Assembly: GCF_018866325.1 (NCBI RefSeq)
Contig: NZ_CP076457.1
Coordinates: 620,001 to 684,000, forward strand
From: Streptomyces sp. YPW6
GTDB lineage: Bacteria > Actinomycetota > Actinomycetes > Streptomycetales > Streptomycetaceae
Direction: 5' to 3'
Length of the DNA: 64,000 nt
The notes under the pieces are model-generated. The model did not search any database and was not told where the DNA came from. It was given only the letters and a program-made list of their open reading frames with translations. Below are positions 26,284 to 34,992 of the stretch, piece after piece; position 1 is the first letter of the stretch, and every line of letters begins with the position of its first letter. Position numbers and translations under genes: made by a program.

Positions 26284-26925
26284 GTGGCAAGAGTCCGGTT
26301 GAACGTGGCGGAGCGCCGTGAGGAGCTGCTGCGCGCCGCGGTCGAGCAGATCGAGGTCCGCGGGGTGTCGTCCGTGCGGATCGCCGATGTGGCCTCCGTG
26401 CTGGGCGTGAGCAACGCCCTCGTCCTCTACCACTTCTCGACCAAGGAGAAGCTGGTCTCGGCCGCCTTCGCGTATGCCGCCGAGGCCGATCTGGCCCACC
26501 TCCGCAAGCTGCTGGCCCGCCGCACCACGGCCGTGCGCCGGCTGCGGGCGGCGGTGCGGTGGTACGCGCCGACGGGAACGGCCAAGGGCTGGCGGCTGTG
26601 GATCGAGGGCTGGGCCGCCTCGCTGCGCGACCCCGCCCTCCGTGAGGTCGCGGGCGACCTCGACCAGCGGTGGAAGTCGGCGCTGGCCCAGGTCATCGAG
26701 GAGGGCGCCGCCGCCGGAGAGTTCCGGTGCGAGGACCCCCGGTCGGCGGCCTGGCGGCTGACCGCCCTCCTGGACGGGATGGCGGTGCAGACCACCTCGT
26801 ACGCGGGGCCGCTCTCGCGGACCACGATGCTGCGATGGACCGACGAGGCGCTCGCCCGCGAGCTGGGGATCGACCTCCTCTGCCTGACCGGCGGGCCGGC
26901 CGTGGTCTCCCCGGCCGACAGCTGA
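26284..26925 (+). CDS. TetR-family transcriptional regulator
   Basis: A 213-residue TetR regulator. The helix-turn-helix is VEQIEVRGVSSVRIADVASVLGVSNALVLYHFSTKEKLV (about 17-55), followed by an all-helical ligand domain with WRLWIEGWAASLRDPALREVAGDLDQRW, like BetI/AcrR-type members. It should dimerise on a palindromic operator and release on ligand binding. The GTG at 26284 is preceded by AGGGTG. The likely target is the divergent intergenic region shared with the PPOX gene, but I could not pick out a convincing palindrome. Confidence 0.88.
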   Translation: MARVRLNVAERREELLRAAVEQIEVRGVSSVRIADVASVLGVSNALVLYHFSTKEKLVSAAFAYAAEADLAHLRKLLARRTTAVRRLRAAVRWYAPTGTAKGWRLWIEGWAASLRDPALREVAGDLDQRWKSALAQVIEEGAAAGEFRCEDPRSAAWRLTALLDGMAVQTTSYAGPLSRTTMLRWTDEALARELGIDLLCLTGGPAVVSPADS

Positions 26926-27149
26926 CCGTCCTCCCCGTCACAGCCCCTGGTCCGTGGCCGGGGCCTGGTCGCCGCCCCCATCCTCGCCCTCGATCACCGG
27001 GCGACGGCGGACTCGCCAACCGCTCCTCGGCCCCTGACTCCCGGGCGACGACGGACTCGCCACCCCCTCCTCGCTCCCTGGCGACGGCGCGGGCCGGTCG
27101 CCCCCGCTTCGGTCCCCGTCCCCCGGCCGACGGACGGCCGGCCTCCGCG

Positions 27150-28151
27150 TCAGGTCTGACGTACCGGCGCGTAGGCCGCCCCCTCCAGACCGAAGGTCCA
27201 GGCCACCCCGTCCTTCGCCGTCCGGGTGGCGGGCGGCACGCGCAGCCAGTAGGTGCGGTACGTGCCGTCGGGCTCGGGGGTGGAGTTGACCACCTCGACC
27301 ATCACCACGTCCTCGTCGCCGTCGAGGGCGATGCGCCAGAGGATGCCGGTCTCGTCGCGGTGGACGGGCTGGGCGCCCGACTCGGTGAGATACCGGTCGT
27401 AGCCGTAGTACTCCAGCATCACCCGGCGCAGCTCCGCGTTCTCCTCGGCGCGGATCCGCTCGGGGGCGAGGGAGGGAAGCTCGTCCAGGAACGCGGCGGG
27501 AACGGGCATGCCGCGCCAGGCGTGCAGGGCGAAGCCGTCCCCGTACGCGAGTGCCGGCCCCTCCCCGTGGTCGAGCCGGCCCGCCTCGTCGCGGTGGAGG
27601 ACGTCGGGCCGCTCGGTGATGACCACGGCGTGCTCGTAGGGCCACCACCAGCCGGCGTTGCGGGCCACCTCCGCGAGGCCGGCGAGTCGCTCGCCGTGCC
27701 CGTCGAAGGCCGCGAGCCAGGCGGCATCGTGCTGGCCGAGCACCGCGTCCAGGAGCAACAGCCGGACGGCGCCCTCGTCCTGGGGCCGGGGCGCGAGGTC
27801 GGCGACGACGCCGGTCCGTATCCGCTCGGCGAGCGCGGCCGTCGTCTCCCACAGTTGGGCCCCGGTGGCGGACCAGAGCGCCGACCAGCCCGCCGGGCCC
27901 AGCTCGTCGTACATCCGGCGGCGCTCGTCCGCCCAGGGCCGGGTGCGGACCTCCTCGCGCACCGACCGGCCGGCGTCGGTCAGCTTCTCCACCGTCTCGA
28001 CGGCGGCCCGGGGCGATGCGGTCCAGATGATCCGGTCCGGCTCGGCCAGTCCGGCGGTGCGGTAGGCGCGGCGCACCCCGGCCTCGGCCGCCGCCCGGTC
28101 CGCCCCGCCGGTCGCCGCGGCCACGCCGCGCCAGGCATTCACGTTCTGCAT
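27150..28151 (-). CDS. DUF6745-type protein, function unknown
   Basis: A 333-residue soluble protein I recognise as the DUF6745 type. It starts MQNVNAWRGVAAATG, has a WTASPRAAVETVEKL segment near 45, LWSATGAQLWETTAALAERI at about 92, an AWLAAFDGHGERLAGLAEVARNAGWWWPYE block and a C-terminal RTYWLRVPPATRTAKDGVAWTFG. No catalytic motif is clear. In some proteins this domain accompanies leucine-rich repeats, and the divergent neighbour here is a leucine-rich-repeat-like protein. The small gene 97 bp upstream on the same strand is likely its partner. The 225 bp between the TetR stop and this stop hold only low-complexity GC-rich sequence. Confidence 0.65.
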   Translation of the reverse strand: MQNVNAWRGVAAATGGADRAAAEAGVRRAYRTAGLAEPDRIIWTASPRAAVETVEKLTDAGRSVREEVRTRPWADERRRMYDELGPAGWSALWSATGAQLWETTAALAERIRTGVVADLAPRPQDEGAVRLLLLDAVLGQHDAAWLAAFDGHGERLAGLAEVARNAGWWWPYEHAVVITERPDVLHRDEAGRLDHGEGPALAYGDGFALHAWRGMPVPAAFLDELPSLAPERIRAEENAELRRVMLEYYGYDRYLTESGAQPVHRDETGILWRIALDGDEDVVMVEVVNSTPEPDGTYRTYWLRVPPATRTAKDGVAWTFGLEGAAYAPVRQT

Positions 28152-28248
28152 CGGTTGTCCCCGTCCCCTGCGTGCTCGATCTGTTGTGGCTGTGCTGGAA
28201 GGCTGTGCCGGCGCCGGATGTGCGTGCGGGCTCCGGCACGCGGATCCT

Positions 28249-28575
28249 TCAGTCCGCCACGATGCGGACCGCGCCCGGTGCGTACTCCCGCTGGCGCACG
28301 ACGCGGAACCAGCCCTTGGGCAGGGGGATCACCGCGTGCTCCTCGTGCACGACCCGGCCGCCCTCCGGGAGATGGAGCAGCATCGGGCCGAACGGGCCCG
28401 CTTCCCGGATCAGCCGGCCGGGGCCCTGCACGGCGTGCGCGTGTCCGGTGACCTCCCCCAGTGCGAGCACCAGTCGTCCCCGCCCGTCGCGCAGTTCGCC
28501 CGGGGCCTCCAGGAAGGGGGCGGGCACCGCCGACTCGTCCAGCTCCATGATCAGGACATCTCCCTGCCGGTACAC
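28249..28575 (-). CDS. Small hypothetical protein upstream of DUF6745
   Basis: A 108-residue protein that starts at GTG 28575, eight bases after GAGGGGAG. It reads VYRQGDVLIMELDESAVPAPF, then ELRDGRGRLVLALGEVTGHAHAVQ and HLPEGGRVVHEEHAVIPLPKGWFRVVRQREY. Regular short strands and GEVTGHAH…VVHEEHAVI suggest a small beta-barrel, and the two His pairs could bind metal. It is commonly adjacent to DUF6745 genes and may be its functional partner; that is inference from gene order here. Function unknown. Confidence 0.62.
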   Translation of the reverse strand: MYRQGDVLIMELDESAVPAPFLEAPGELRDGRGRLVLALGEVTGHAHAVQGPGRLIREAGPFGPMLLHLPEGGRVVHEEHAVIPLPKGWFRVVRQREYAPGAVRIVAD

Positions 28576-28749
28576 AGACGTCTCCCCTCGTCGCGGCACC
28601 CGCTGTGCCGACCCTGCGCAAAACGCTACGGGCAGGGTCTGACAACGCCCCCGGCGACAGCCGTGGACGGGTCCCGGCCGCGGCGTTGTCAGTGCGGCTT
28701 GATAAACCTTGCGGACAACAGCCGTCCCCAGGATCAGGAGCTCAGGGCC

Positions 28750-29712
28750 ATGTACGGTGCGCAGCGTCTGCACGAGTTCGGCGGCCTTCCGGCCGTCGAC
28801 TTCCAGCACTCGGCCGACGGGGACTCCCGGCCCGCCGCGGATGCCGCGGCGTGGCGCGTCTTCGTCGATCCGTACGGCGGCGACGAAGACCGGGACCGGC
28901 CCTGGGCGGAGGAGTTCGCCGACTTCCTGGACACCGTCGATCCGGCCGGGGTCCGGGCCCTGATCATCGGTCAGTGGGGCGAGGCGTACGAGGAGGACTC
29001 CTCCGTGCCGATCGACCTGGTGATCGCCGCCGCCGGCCGGCTCACGTCGCTGGAGGCGGTGTTCATCGGTGATCTGGAGGCGGAGGAGGCCGAGATCACC
29101 TGGATCCAGCAGTCGGATGTCACGGCGCTGCTGGCCGCCTTCCCGGCGCTGACGGAGCTCGGGGTGCGCGGCGGCTCGGAGCTGCTGTTCCCGCCGACGA
29201 AGCACGAACGGCTGCGGGCGCTGACGATCCAGGCGGGCGGGCTGCCGGTCGAGGTGGTGCGCGGAGTGCTGGACAGCGAACTGCCCGCGCTGGAGCGGCT
29301 GGACCTCTGGCTCGGGGTGTCCGCCTACGAGGGCGACACCGATGTGGCCGACCTGGCTCCGCTGCTCTCCGGCACCCGATTCCCCCGGCTGAGCCACCTG
29401 GGCGTGCGCAACAGCGAGATCCAGAACGAGATCGCCGCCGCCATCGCCTCGGCTCCGGTCGTCGCCCGGCTGCGGGTGCTCGACCTGTCCAACGGGACGC
29501 TGGGCGACGAGGGGGCTGCCGCTCTTCTCGAAGGGCAGCCGCTGACCCACCTGGAAGTCCTCGACCTCCACCACCACTTCCTCGGCGAGGCCATGGCGGA
29601 CCGGGTGCGCTCCGCCCTGGAGCCGCACGGGGTGCGGGTCGACCTCTCGGAGAAGTGCGAGCCGTGGGGCGACCGGGGCGCCGAGGGCCGCTACACCGCG
29701 GTGTCGGAGTAG
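28750..29712 (+). CDS. STM4015-family repeat protein, first copy
   Basis: A 320-residue protein built from leucine-rich-repeat-like units: LTSLEAVFIGDLEAEEAEITWI, LTELGVRGGSELLFPP, LRALTIQAGGLPVEVV, LERLDLWLGVSAYEG and LRVLDLSNGTLGDEGAAALL. The C-terminal HLEVLDLHHHFLGEAMADRV is the family's most typical stretch. GGAG precedes the ATG at 28750. It heads a six-gene cassette homologous in content and order to the Salmonella STM4011-STM4015 genes. By analogy with repeat proteins it probably recognises a partner or substrate of the radical SAM enzymes downstream. That role is unproven. A paralogue follows 8 bp later. Confidence 0.82.
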   Translation: MYGAQRLHEFGGLPAVDFQHSADGDSRPAADAAAWRVFVDPYGGDEDRDRPWAEEFADFLDTVDPAGVRALIIGQWGEAYEEDSSVPIDLVIAAAGRLTSLEAVFIGDLEAEEAEITWIQQSDVTALLAAFPALTELGVRGGSELLFPPTKHERLRALTIQAGGLPVEVVRGVLDSELPALERLDLWLGVSAYEGDTDVADLAPLLSGTRFPRLSHLGVRNSEIQNEIAAAIASAPVVARLRVLDLSNGTLGDEGAAALLEGQPLTHLEVLDLHHHFLGEAMADRVRSALEPHGVRVDLSEKCEPWGDRGAEGRYTAVSE

Positions 29713-29720
29713 CGGCACTC

Positions 29721-30671
29721 ATGACGTACATCGGCATTCGGCACGTCGACCGCTTCCACGGGCTGCCGGTCCACACCCCGGCGTTCCCGGCCGCGTCCCT
29801 GCCCGGCCCGCAGACCGTGGCCTGGCGGCTGGAGTGCGCGTACGACGAGGACAGCGACTTCACCACCCTGTGGGGCCGGTTCGTCGACACGGTGGACACG
29901 ACGCGGGTCCGGGCGCTCGTCATCGGCCCCTGGTGGAACGACGACTACACGCCGTTCGACCCGGTGATGGAACTGCTCGTGGAGAGCGCTCCGCTCTTCC
30001 CGGCGCTGCGCGGGCTCTTTCTCGCCGATGTGGTGAGCGAGGAGTGCGAGGTGTCCTGGCTGCGTATGTGCGACATCACCCCGGTGCTCGAAGCGCTGCC
30101 GTCCCTGGAGGAGTTCGGCGTGCGCGGCTGCGGCCAGGAGGGACTCGCCCTGCGGCCGCTGCGCCACGAGGCGCTGCGCTTCGAGTCCGGCGGGCTGCCC
30201 GGCACGCTGGTGCGCGCCGTCGCCGGGAGCGAACTGCCCGCGCTGGAAAGGCTGGAGCTGTGGTTCGGCAGCACGTGGTACGGCGGCGACGCGACGATCG
30301 AGGACGTCCGCCCGGTCCTGTCGGGCGGGTCGTTCCCGCGGTTGCGCCACCTGGGTCTGCAGAACAGCGAGTTCCAGGACGAGATAGCCGGCGCCGTGGC
30401 TTCGGCCCCGGTCGTCGCCCAGCTGGAGTCCCTGGCCCTGTCCATGGGCACGTTGAGCGACACGGGCGGTGAGGCGCTGCTCAACGGTCAGCCCCTGAAC
30501 CACCTGTCCCTGCTCGACCTGCGCCACCACTACCTCACCGGGCCGGTGCTGGAGCGCATCAGGACCTCGTGCGCCCCGGCCGTGGTCGAGGGCGGCGAGG
30601 CCGAGGAGGACTACGCCGACCCGGACGACGAGGACGACGAGCCGGAACGCTATGTCGCGGTCGGCGAGTAG
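29721..30671 (+). CDS. STM4015-family repeat protein, second copy
   Basis: A 316-residue paralogue of the preceding protein with the same order of repeats (LRGLFLADVVSEECEVSWL, LEEFGVRGCGQEGLA, LERLELWFGSTWYGG, LRHLGLQNSEFQDEIAGAV, LESLALSMGTLSDTGGEALL, LSLLDLRHHYL). It ends in an acidic tail (EGGEAEEDYADPDDEDDEPE). The tandem pair probably arose by duplication and then diverged. The ATG at 29721 lies 8 bp after the first copy's stop, and its last 20 bp overlap the ATP-grasp gene, so the whole cassette is one transcript. Confidence 0.82.
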   Translation: MTYIGIRHVDRFHGLPVHTPAFPAASLPGPQTVAWRLECAYDEDSDFTTLWGRFVDTVDTTRVRALVIGPWWNDDYTPFDPVMELLVESAPLFPALRGLFLADVVSEECEVSWLRMCDITPVLEALPSLEEFGVRGCGQEGLALRPLRHEALRFESGGLPGTLVRAVAGSELPALERLELWFGSTWYGGDATIEDVRPVLSGGSFPRLRHLGLQNSEFQDEIAGAVASAPVVAQLESLALSMGTLSDTGGEALLNGQPLNHLSLLDLRHHYLTGPVLERIRTSCAPAVVEGGEAEEDYADPDDEDDEPERYVAVGE

Positions 30672-31809
30672 CGGCGGGGGCGGTCCAAAGCCGCGCTTCG
30701 CGGTCGTGGGCAACCCGGACAACCGGCGGGTCGCCTTCTTCCAGCAGGCTGTGCGGTCCGCCGGTCTGCCGTCGGCCAGGGTCGTGCCGTGGCTCCAGGT
30801 ACTGAGCGGGGATGCGGCGTTCGCTCCCGGGGAGAGCGTGCGGATCGATTCGCCCGGTGAGGACGCCGAGGTGGACCGGCTGCTCCGCGGGGTCGACGAC
30901 CCGACCCGGGTGGAGGGTTCGGCCCGGTGGTACGCCCGCTTCACCGCGGCGGCGCAGGCGCTGTCCGGTGCGGCGTCCGCAGCCGGTGCCCAGGTGCTGG
31001 GTTCGCCCGCCGACATCGCCGTGCTCTTCGACAAGCGGCTGTGCCACGGGCTGCTCGACCGGGCGGGAGTCCCCGTGCCCGCCTCGCCCACTTCCGGACC
31101 GGCCGGCGCCCCGGTGCGCGGCTGGTCCGACGTACGGGAGCTGCTGCGTGAGCACCGGATGCCCCGCGCGTTCGTGAAGCTCGCGCACGGTTCCTCCGCC
31201 TCCGGCGTGCTGGCGGTGGAAACGGCCGGTCCCGGCCGGGTCCGGGCGAGCACGTCGGTGGAACGGGACGCGTCGGGGCGGCTGTTCAACTCGCTGCGGG
31301 TGCGGCGCTACACCTCGGAACGGGAGGTCGGCGCCGTCGTGGACACGCTGGCCCCGGACGGGCTGCACATCGAGCGCTGGCTTCCCAAGGCGTCCCAGCG
31401 GGGGCGGGCCGCGGACCTGCGGATCGTGGTGGTCGGCGGCCGGGCGACGCACGCCGTGGTGCGGACGAGCACGAGCCCCATGACCAACCTGCATCTGGGC
31501 GGCGCGCGCGGTGACCTCGACGAGGTCCGGGCCGCCGTGGCGGCGGCGGGCGGCTGCTGGCGTGAGGCGCTGGCGATGTGCGAGCGGGCGGCGGCCTGCT
31601 TCCCCGGGACGCCCTGCGTCGGCGTCGACCTTCTGCCCACGGCCGGCTGGCGGCGCTTCGCCGTCGGCGAGGTCAACGCCTTCGGTGATCTGCTGCCCGG
31701 ACTGACCGGTCTGCCGGGCAGCGGCGCCGAGGGCCTGGACACCTATGCGGCGCAGGTCGCCGCCGTACTGGACCGAGCGAGGAACCACCGTGCCGTCACC
31801 GCTTCCTGA
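30652..31809 (+). CDS. STM4014-family ATP-grasp-like protein
   Basis: A 385-residue protein of the STM4014 family. After a Rossmann-like start (RFAVVGNPDNRRVAFFQQAVR) come DKRLCHGLLDRAGVPVPAS near 127 and AFVKLAHGSSASGVLAVE near 175, the lysine-bearing ATP-binding segment of ATP-grasp ligases. ADLRIVVVGGRATHAVVR at about 246 and FAVGEVNAFGDLLPGLTG at the end give the Glu/Asn metal-binding residues. ATP-grasp enzymes join a carboxylate to an amine or thiol through an acyl-phosphate. It overlaps both neighbours by 20 bp. The substrate is unknown; a peptide or amino acid is plausible beside radical SAM enzymes. Confidence 0.82.
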   Translation: MSRSASSGGGGPKPRFAVVGNPDNRRVAFFQQAVRSAGLPSARVVPWLQVLSGDAAFAPGESVRIDSPGEDAEVDRLLRGVDDPTRVEGSARWYARFTAAAQALSGAASAAGAQVLGSPADIAVLFDKRLCHGLLDRAGVPVPASPTSGPAGAPVRGWSDVRELLREHRMPRAFVKLAHGSSASGVLAVETAGPGRVRASTSVERDASGRLFNSLRVRRYTSEREVGAVVDTLAPDGLHIERWLPKASQRGRAADLRIVVVGGRATHAVVRTSTSPMTNLHLGGARGDLDEVRAAVAAAGGCWREALAMCERAAACFPGTPCVGVDLLPTAGWRRFAVGEVNAFGDLLPGLTGLPGSGAEGLDTYAAQVAAVLDRARNHRAVTAS

Positions 31810-32677
31810 CCCCGCCACACCCCCTGCGCCCGACCGGCGGCCCGACATGGGCGAGGTCGTGGGCAGCCACGACCTGCTGCTGGTCACTCTGGACACCCTG
31901 CGCCACGACGTCGCCGTCGAGCTGGCGGCCGCCGGGCGCATCCCGAACCTGGCCCGGCGACTGCCCGGCGGCGGCTGGGAGGAGCGGCACGCCCCGGGGA
32001 GCTTCACCTACGCCTCGCACCAGGCGATGTTCGCCGGGTTCCTGCCGACGCCCGCCTCCCCCGGGCCGCATCCGCGGCTGTTCGCCGCACGGTTCGCGGG
32101 CAGCGAGACGACGGCGGACGGCACGTTCGTGTTCGACACGCCGGATCTGGTCTCGGGGCTGGCCGCCGAGGGATATCGCACGGTGTGTATCGGCGGGGTC
32201 GGCTTCTTCAACCATCAGGGGCCGCTCGGATCGGTGCTGCCCGGGATGTTCCAGGAGAGCCACTGGGAGCCCGGATTCGGCGTCGCCTCACCCACCTCGT
32301 TCGAGGAGCAGGTGGCGAGGGCGGAGCAGGTCGTCGCGGCGCTGCCCCGGGAGCAGCGGCTGTTCCTCTTCGTCAACGTGTCCGCCCTGCACCAGCCGAA
32401 CTGGTTCCATCTGCCCGGCGCGACCCGCGAGGCGGGCGACTCCCGGGCCACGCACGCGGCGGCCCTGGAGTACGTGGACCGGCACATCGGCCGGCTCTTC
32501 GCCGCCGCGAGCAGCCGCCGCCGGTGTTTCGCCATCGTCTGCTCCGACCACGGCACCGCCTACGGCGACGACGGCTACACCGGCCATCGGCTCGGCCACC
32601 CGGCCGTCTGGACCGTCCCGTACGCGCACTTCTTCCTCGAACCGCCCGCGACGCAGGAGCCGGAGGCCACCCGATGA
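31790..32677 (+). CDS. STM4013/SEN3800-family alkaline-phosphatase-fold hydrolase
   Basis: A 295-residue protein of the alkaline phosphatase/sulfatase superfamily: LLLVTLDTLRHDVAVELA with the first metal-binding Asp and the DTxR signature, GSFTYASHQAMFAGFLPT where the nucleophile Ser/Thr lies, and FAIVCSDHGTAYGDDGYTGHRLGHP supplying the C-terminal metal ligands. Expected activity: hydrolysis or transfer of a phosphate- or sulfate-type ester. GTG at 31790 follows GAGGAA by five bases; the ATG at 31847 is an alternative that begins at the conserved core. It overlaps the ATP-grasp gene by 20 bp and the next gene as ATGA. Confidence 0.83.
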   Translation: MPSPLPDPATPPAPDRRPDMGEVVGSHDLLLVTLDTLRHDVAVELAAAGRIPNLARRLPGGGWEERHAPGSFTYASHQAMFAGFLPTPASPGPHPRLFAARFAGSETTADGTFVFDTPDLVSGLAAEGYRTVCIGGVGFFNHQGPLGSVLPGMFQESHWEPGFGVASPTSFEEQVARAEQVVAALPREQRLFLFVNVSALHQPNWFHLPGATREAGDSRATHAAALEYVDRHIGRLFAAASSRRRCFAIVCSDHGTAYGDDGYTGHRLGHPAVWTVPYAHFFLEPPATQEPEATR

Positions 32678-34059
32678 CGATCACCACCGGTACTCCCGCG
32701 CCGGCCGCCGTGAGGCCGTACGAGAGCTACGTCTACGCCTATCCGCACAAGACGGCCTACCGTCCGCTGGCCGACCGCCCGGCCCTGCGGTCGCTCTGGG
32801 CGGCGGAGCCGAAGGACGCGCTCTCCCTCTACCTCCACCTGCCGTTCTGCGAGGTCCGCTGCGGGTTCTGCAATCTGTTCACCAGGATCGGCGCGCCCGA
32901 GGGACTGACGACGCGCTATCTGGACGCGCTCGACCGGCAGGCTCTGGCGGTGCGGGAGGCGCTGGGGGACGACGAGCCGGTGCGGTTCGCCGCGGCGGCT
33001 TTCGGTGGCGGCACTCCGACGTTTCTGACCGCGGCTGAGCTGGAGCGGCTCTGCGACCTGGCCGAGAAGCGGATGGGGGCCGACCTGAGCGCGGTCCCGC
33101 TGTCCGTGGAGACCTCGCCGTCCACGGCGACGGCGGACCGGCTGGCGGTGCTGGCCGACCGGGGCACGACGAGGATCAGCATCGGCGTGCAGAGCTTCGT
33201 GGACGAGGAGGCACGGGCCGCCGTCCGTCCGCAGCGCCGGGCCGATGTGGAAGCGGCGCTCGGCCGGATCCGCGACGCCCGGATCCCGGTGCTGAACATC
33301 GACCTGATCTACGGCATCGACGGGCAGACCGAGCGCAGCTGGCTCACCTCGCTGGACGCGGCGCTGGCCTGGCGGCCCGAGGAGCTGTATCTCTATCCGC
33401 TGTACGTGCGCCCGCTCACCGGCCTGCACCGCCTCGGCCCGGTGGTGGCCGGCCCGGAGGCGGAGGCCCGGGAGCAGACGGCCTGGGACGAGCAGCGGCT
33501 GCGGCTGTACGCGGTGGGGCGGGAGCATCTGCTGGCGCGCGGCTACGAGCAGGTGTCGATGCGGATGTTCCGGCGCTCCGACGCCCCGCGCGAGCAGGAG
33601 GGCCCGTCGGACCACGCCTGCCAGACCGACGGCATGATCGGTCTGGGCTGTGGTGCCCGTTCGTACACGTCCGCCCTCCACTACTCCTTCGACTACGCGG
33701 TGGAGATGCGGGAGATCCGGTCGATCATCGACGACTTCACCGCCACCGAGGACTTCTCCCGGGCCGAGGTCGGCCGGTACGTCGACGCGGACGAGGCGCG
33801 TCGGCGGCACCTGCTGCAGTCGCTGCTCCAGGCGGCGGGGCTGCCGGTGGCGGAGTACCGGGCCCGGTTCGGCACGGATCCGGGCGCGGACTTCCCGGCC
33901 GAGCTGGCGGGGTTCGCGGCCCGGGGCTGGCTCGACACGTCGGCGCCGGACGGTCTGCTCAGGCTGTCGCCGTCGGGCCTCGCCCACTCCGACGCGCTGG
34001 GTCCCGCGCTGTTCTCCCCCGGGGTGCGGGCGGCGATGGCCGCGTACGAGCGGAAGTGA
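32674..34059 (+). CDS. STM4012-family radical SAM protein (HemN-like)
   Basis: A 461-residue radical SAM enzyme. The cluster motif is LHLPFCEVRCGFCNLF (CX3CX2C), near residues 52-67, followed by AFGGGTPTFL, the SAM-binding GGGTP, and ISIGVQSF and NIDLIYGIDGQT as in coproporphyrinogen dehydrogenase HemN. The C-terminal region with DGMIGLGCGARSY and a winged-helix-like end is also HemN-like. Despite the likeness, HemN function is unlikely in this setting; the cassette suggests a dedicated modification. ATGA overlap with the hydrolase gene. Confidence 0.87.
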   Translation: MTITTGTPAPAAVRPYESYVYAYPHKTAYRPLADRPALRSLWAAEPKDALSLYLHLPFCEVRCGFCNLFTRIGAPEGLTTRYLDALDRQALAVREALGDDEPVRFAAAAFGGGTPTFLTAAELERLCDLAEKRMGADLSAVPLSVETSPSTATADRLAVLADRGTTRISIGVQSFVDEEARAAVRPQRRADVEAALGRIRDARIPVLNIDLIYGIDGQTERSWLTSLDAALAWRPEELYLYPLYVRPLTGLHRLGPVVAGPEAEAREQTAWDEQRLRLYAVGREHLLARGYEQVSMRMFRRSDAPREQEGPSDHACQTDGMIGLGCGARSYTSALHYSFDYAVEMREIRSIIDDFTATEDFSRAEVGRYVDADEARRRHLLQSLLQAAGLPVAEYRARFGTDPGADFPAELAGFAARGWLDTSAPDGLLRLSPSGLAHSDALGPALFSPGVRAAMAAYERK

Positions 34060-34066
34060 CCGGGCC

Positions 34067-34984
34067 GTGGACCTGACGATTCTCTACCGGGGGCCGCTCG
34101 CCTCCTGCGACTACGACTGTCCCTACTGTCCGTTCGCCAAGCGGCGGGACAGCCGTGCGCAGCTCACGGCGGACCGGGAGGCGCTGGAGCGGTTCACCGG
34201 CTGGGCGGCAGAGCAGACGGGCGACCGGCTGTCGGTGCTGTTCACGCCGTGGGGCGAGGGGCTGGTGCGCTCGTGGTACCGGCGGGCGCTGACCGAGCTG
34301 TCGCGGCTGCCGCACATCGCCCGGGTCGCGATCCAGACGAACCTGAGCGGCCGCACGGACTGGGCGGCGGACGCCGACGCGGAGCGGATCGCGCTCTGGT
34401 GCACGTACCACCCGGGGCAGACCCCGTACGACCGGTTTCTGGGGAAATGCCGGGATCTGTCGGCGCAGGGTATCCGCTACAGCGTGGGGGTGGTGGGGCT
34501 CGACGAGCACCTCGGCGAAGCGCGGCGACTGCGGGCGGAGCTGCCGGACACGGTCTATCTCTGGGTGAACGCGGCCGAGGGCCACACGTACACCGACGCG
34601 GAGGCGGCGCGCTGGACGGAGCTGGATCCGCTCTTCCCCTACAGCCGCGATCCGCACCGCTCGGCGGGTCTGCCCTGCCGCACGGGCGAGTCGGTCATCT
34701 CGGTGGACGGGGACGGCACGGTCCGGCGCTGCCACTTCGTCGAGGCGGAGCTGGGCAACCTCTACGACGGCAGTTACCGCCGGGCCCTCGGCCCACGGGC
34801 GTGTCCGCTCGCCGTGTGCGACTGCCACATCGGCTATGTGCATCTGGAGTCGCTGCCGCTGTACGACGTGTTCGCCGGCGGTGTCCTGGAGCGGATACCG
34901 GCCGGATACGGCACGGGGACGCCGCCGGACAGGCTCGTCGTGCCGAACCCGTCCCGGCGTGCGCTCCCCTTGCTGGAGCCCTGA
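34067..34984 (+). CDS. STM4011-family radical SAM protein
   Basis: A 305-residue radical SAM enzyme with CDYDCPYC (CX3CX2C) near residues 14-21, a compact core (VLFTPWGEGLV, IQTNLSGRTDW, LWCTYHPGQTPYD) and a cysteine-rich C-terminus CHFVEAELGNLY…CPLAVCDCHIGYVH. The latter looks like an auxiliary iron-sulfur binding region (SPASM-like). Such extra clusters are usual in peptide-modifying radical SAM enzymes. GTG start 7 bp after the STM4012-type stop. It ends only 8 bp from the stop of the convergent SGNH gene, with no room for a terminator hairpin. Confidence 0.86.
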   Translation: MDLTILYRGPLASCDYDCPYCPFAKRRDSRAQLTADREALERFTGWAAEQTGDRLSVLFTPWGEGLVRSWYRRALTELSRLPHIARVAIQTNLSGRTDWAADADAERIALWCTYHPGQTPYDRFLGKCRDLSAQGIRYSVGVVGLDEHLGEARRLRAELPDTVYLWVNAAEGHTYTDAEAARWTELDPLFPYSRDPHRSAGLPCRTGESVISVDGDGTVRRCHFVEAELGNLYDGSYRRALGPRACPLAVCDCHIGYVHLESLPLYDVFAGGVLERIPAGYGTGTPPDRLVVPNPSRRALPLLEP

Positions 34985-34992
34985 GGGGCCCG

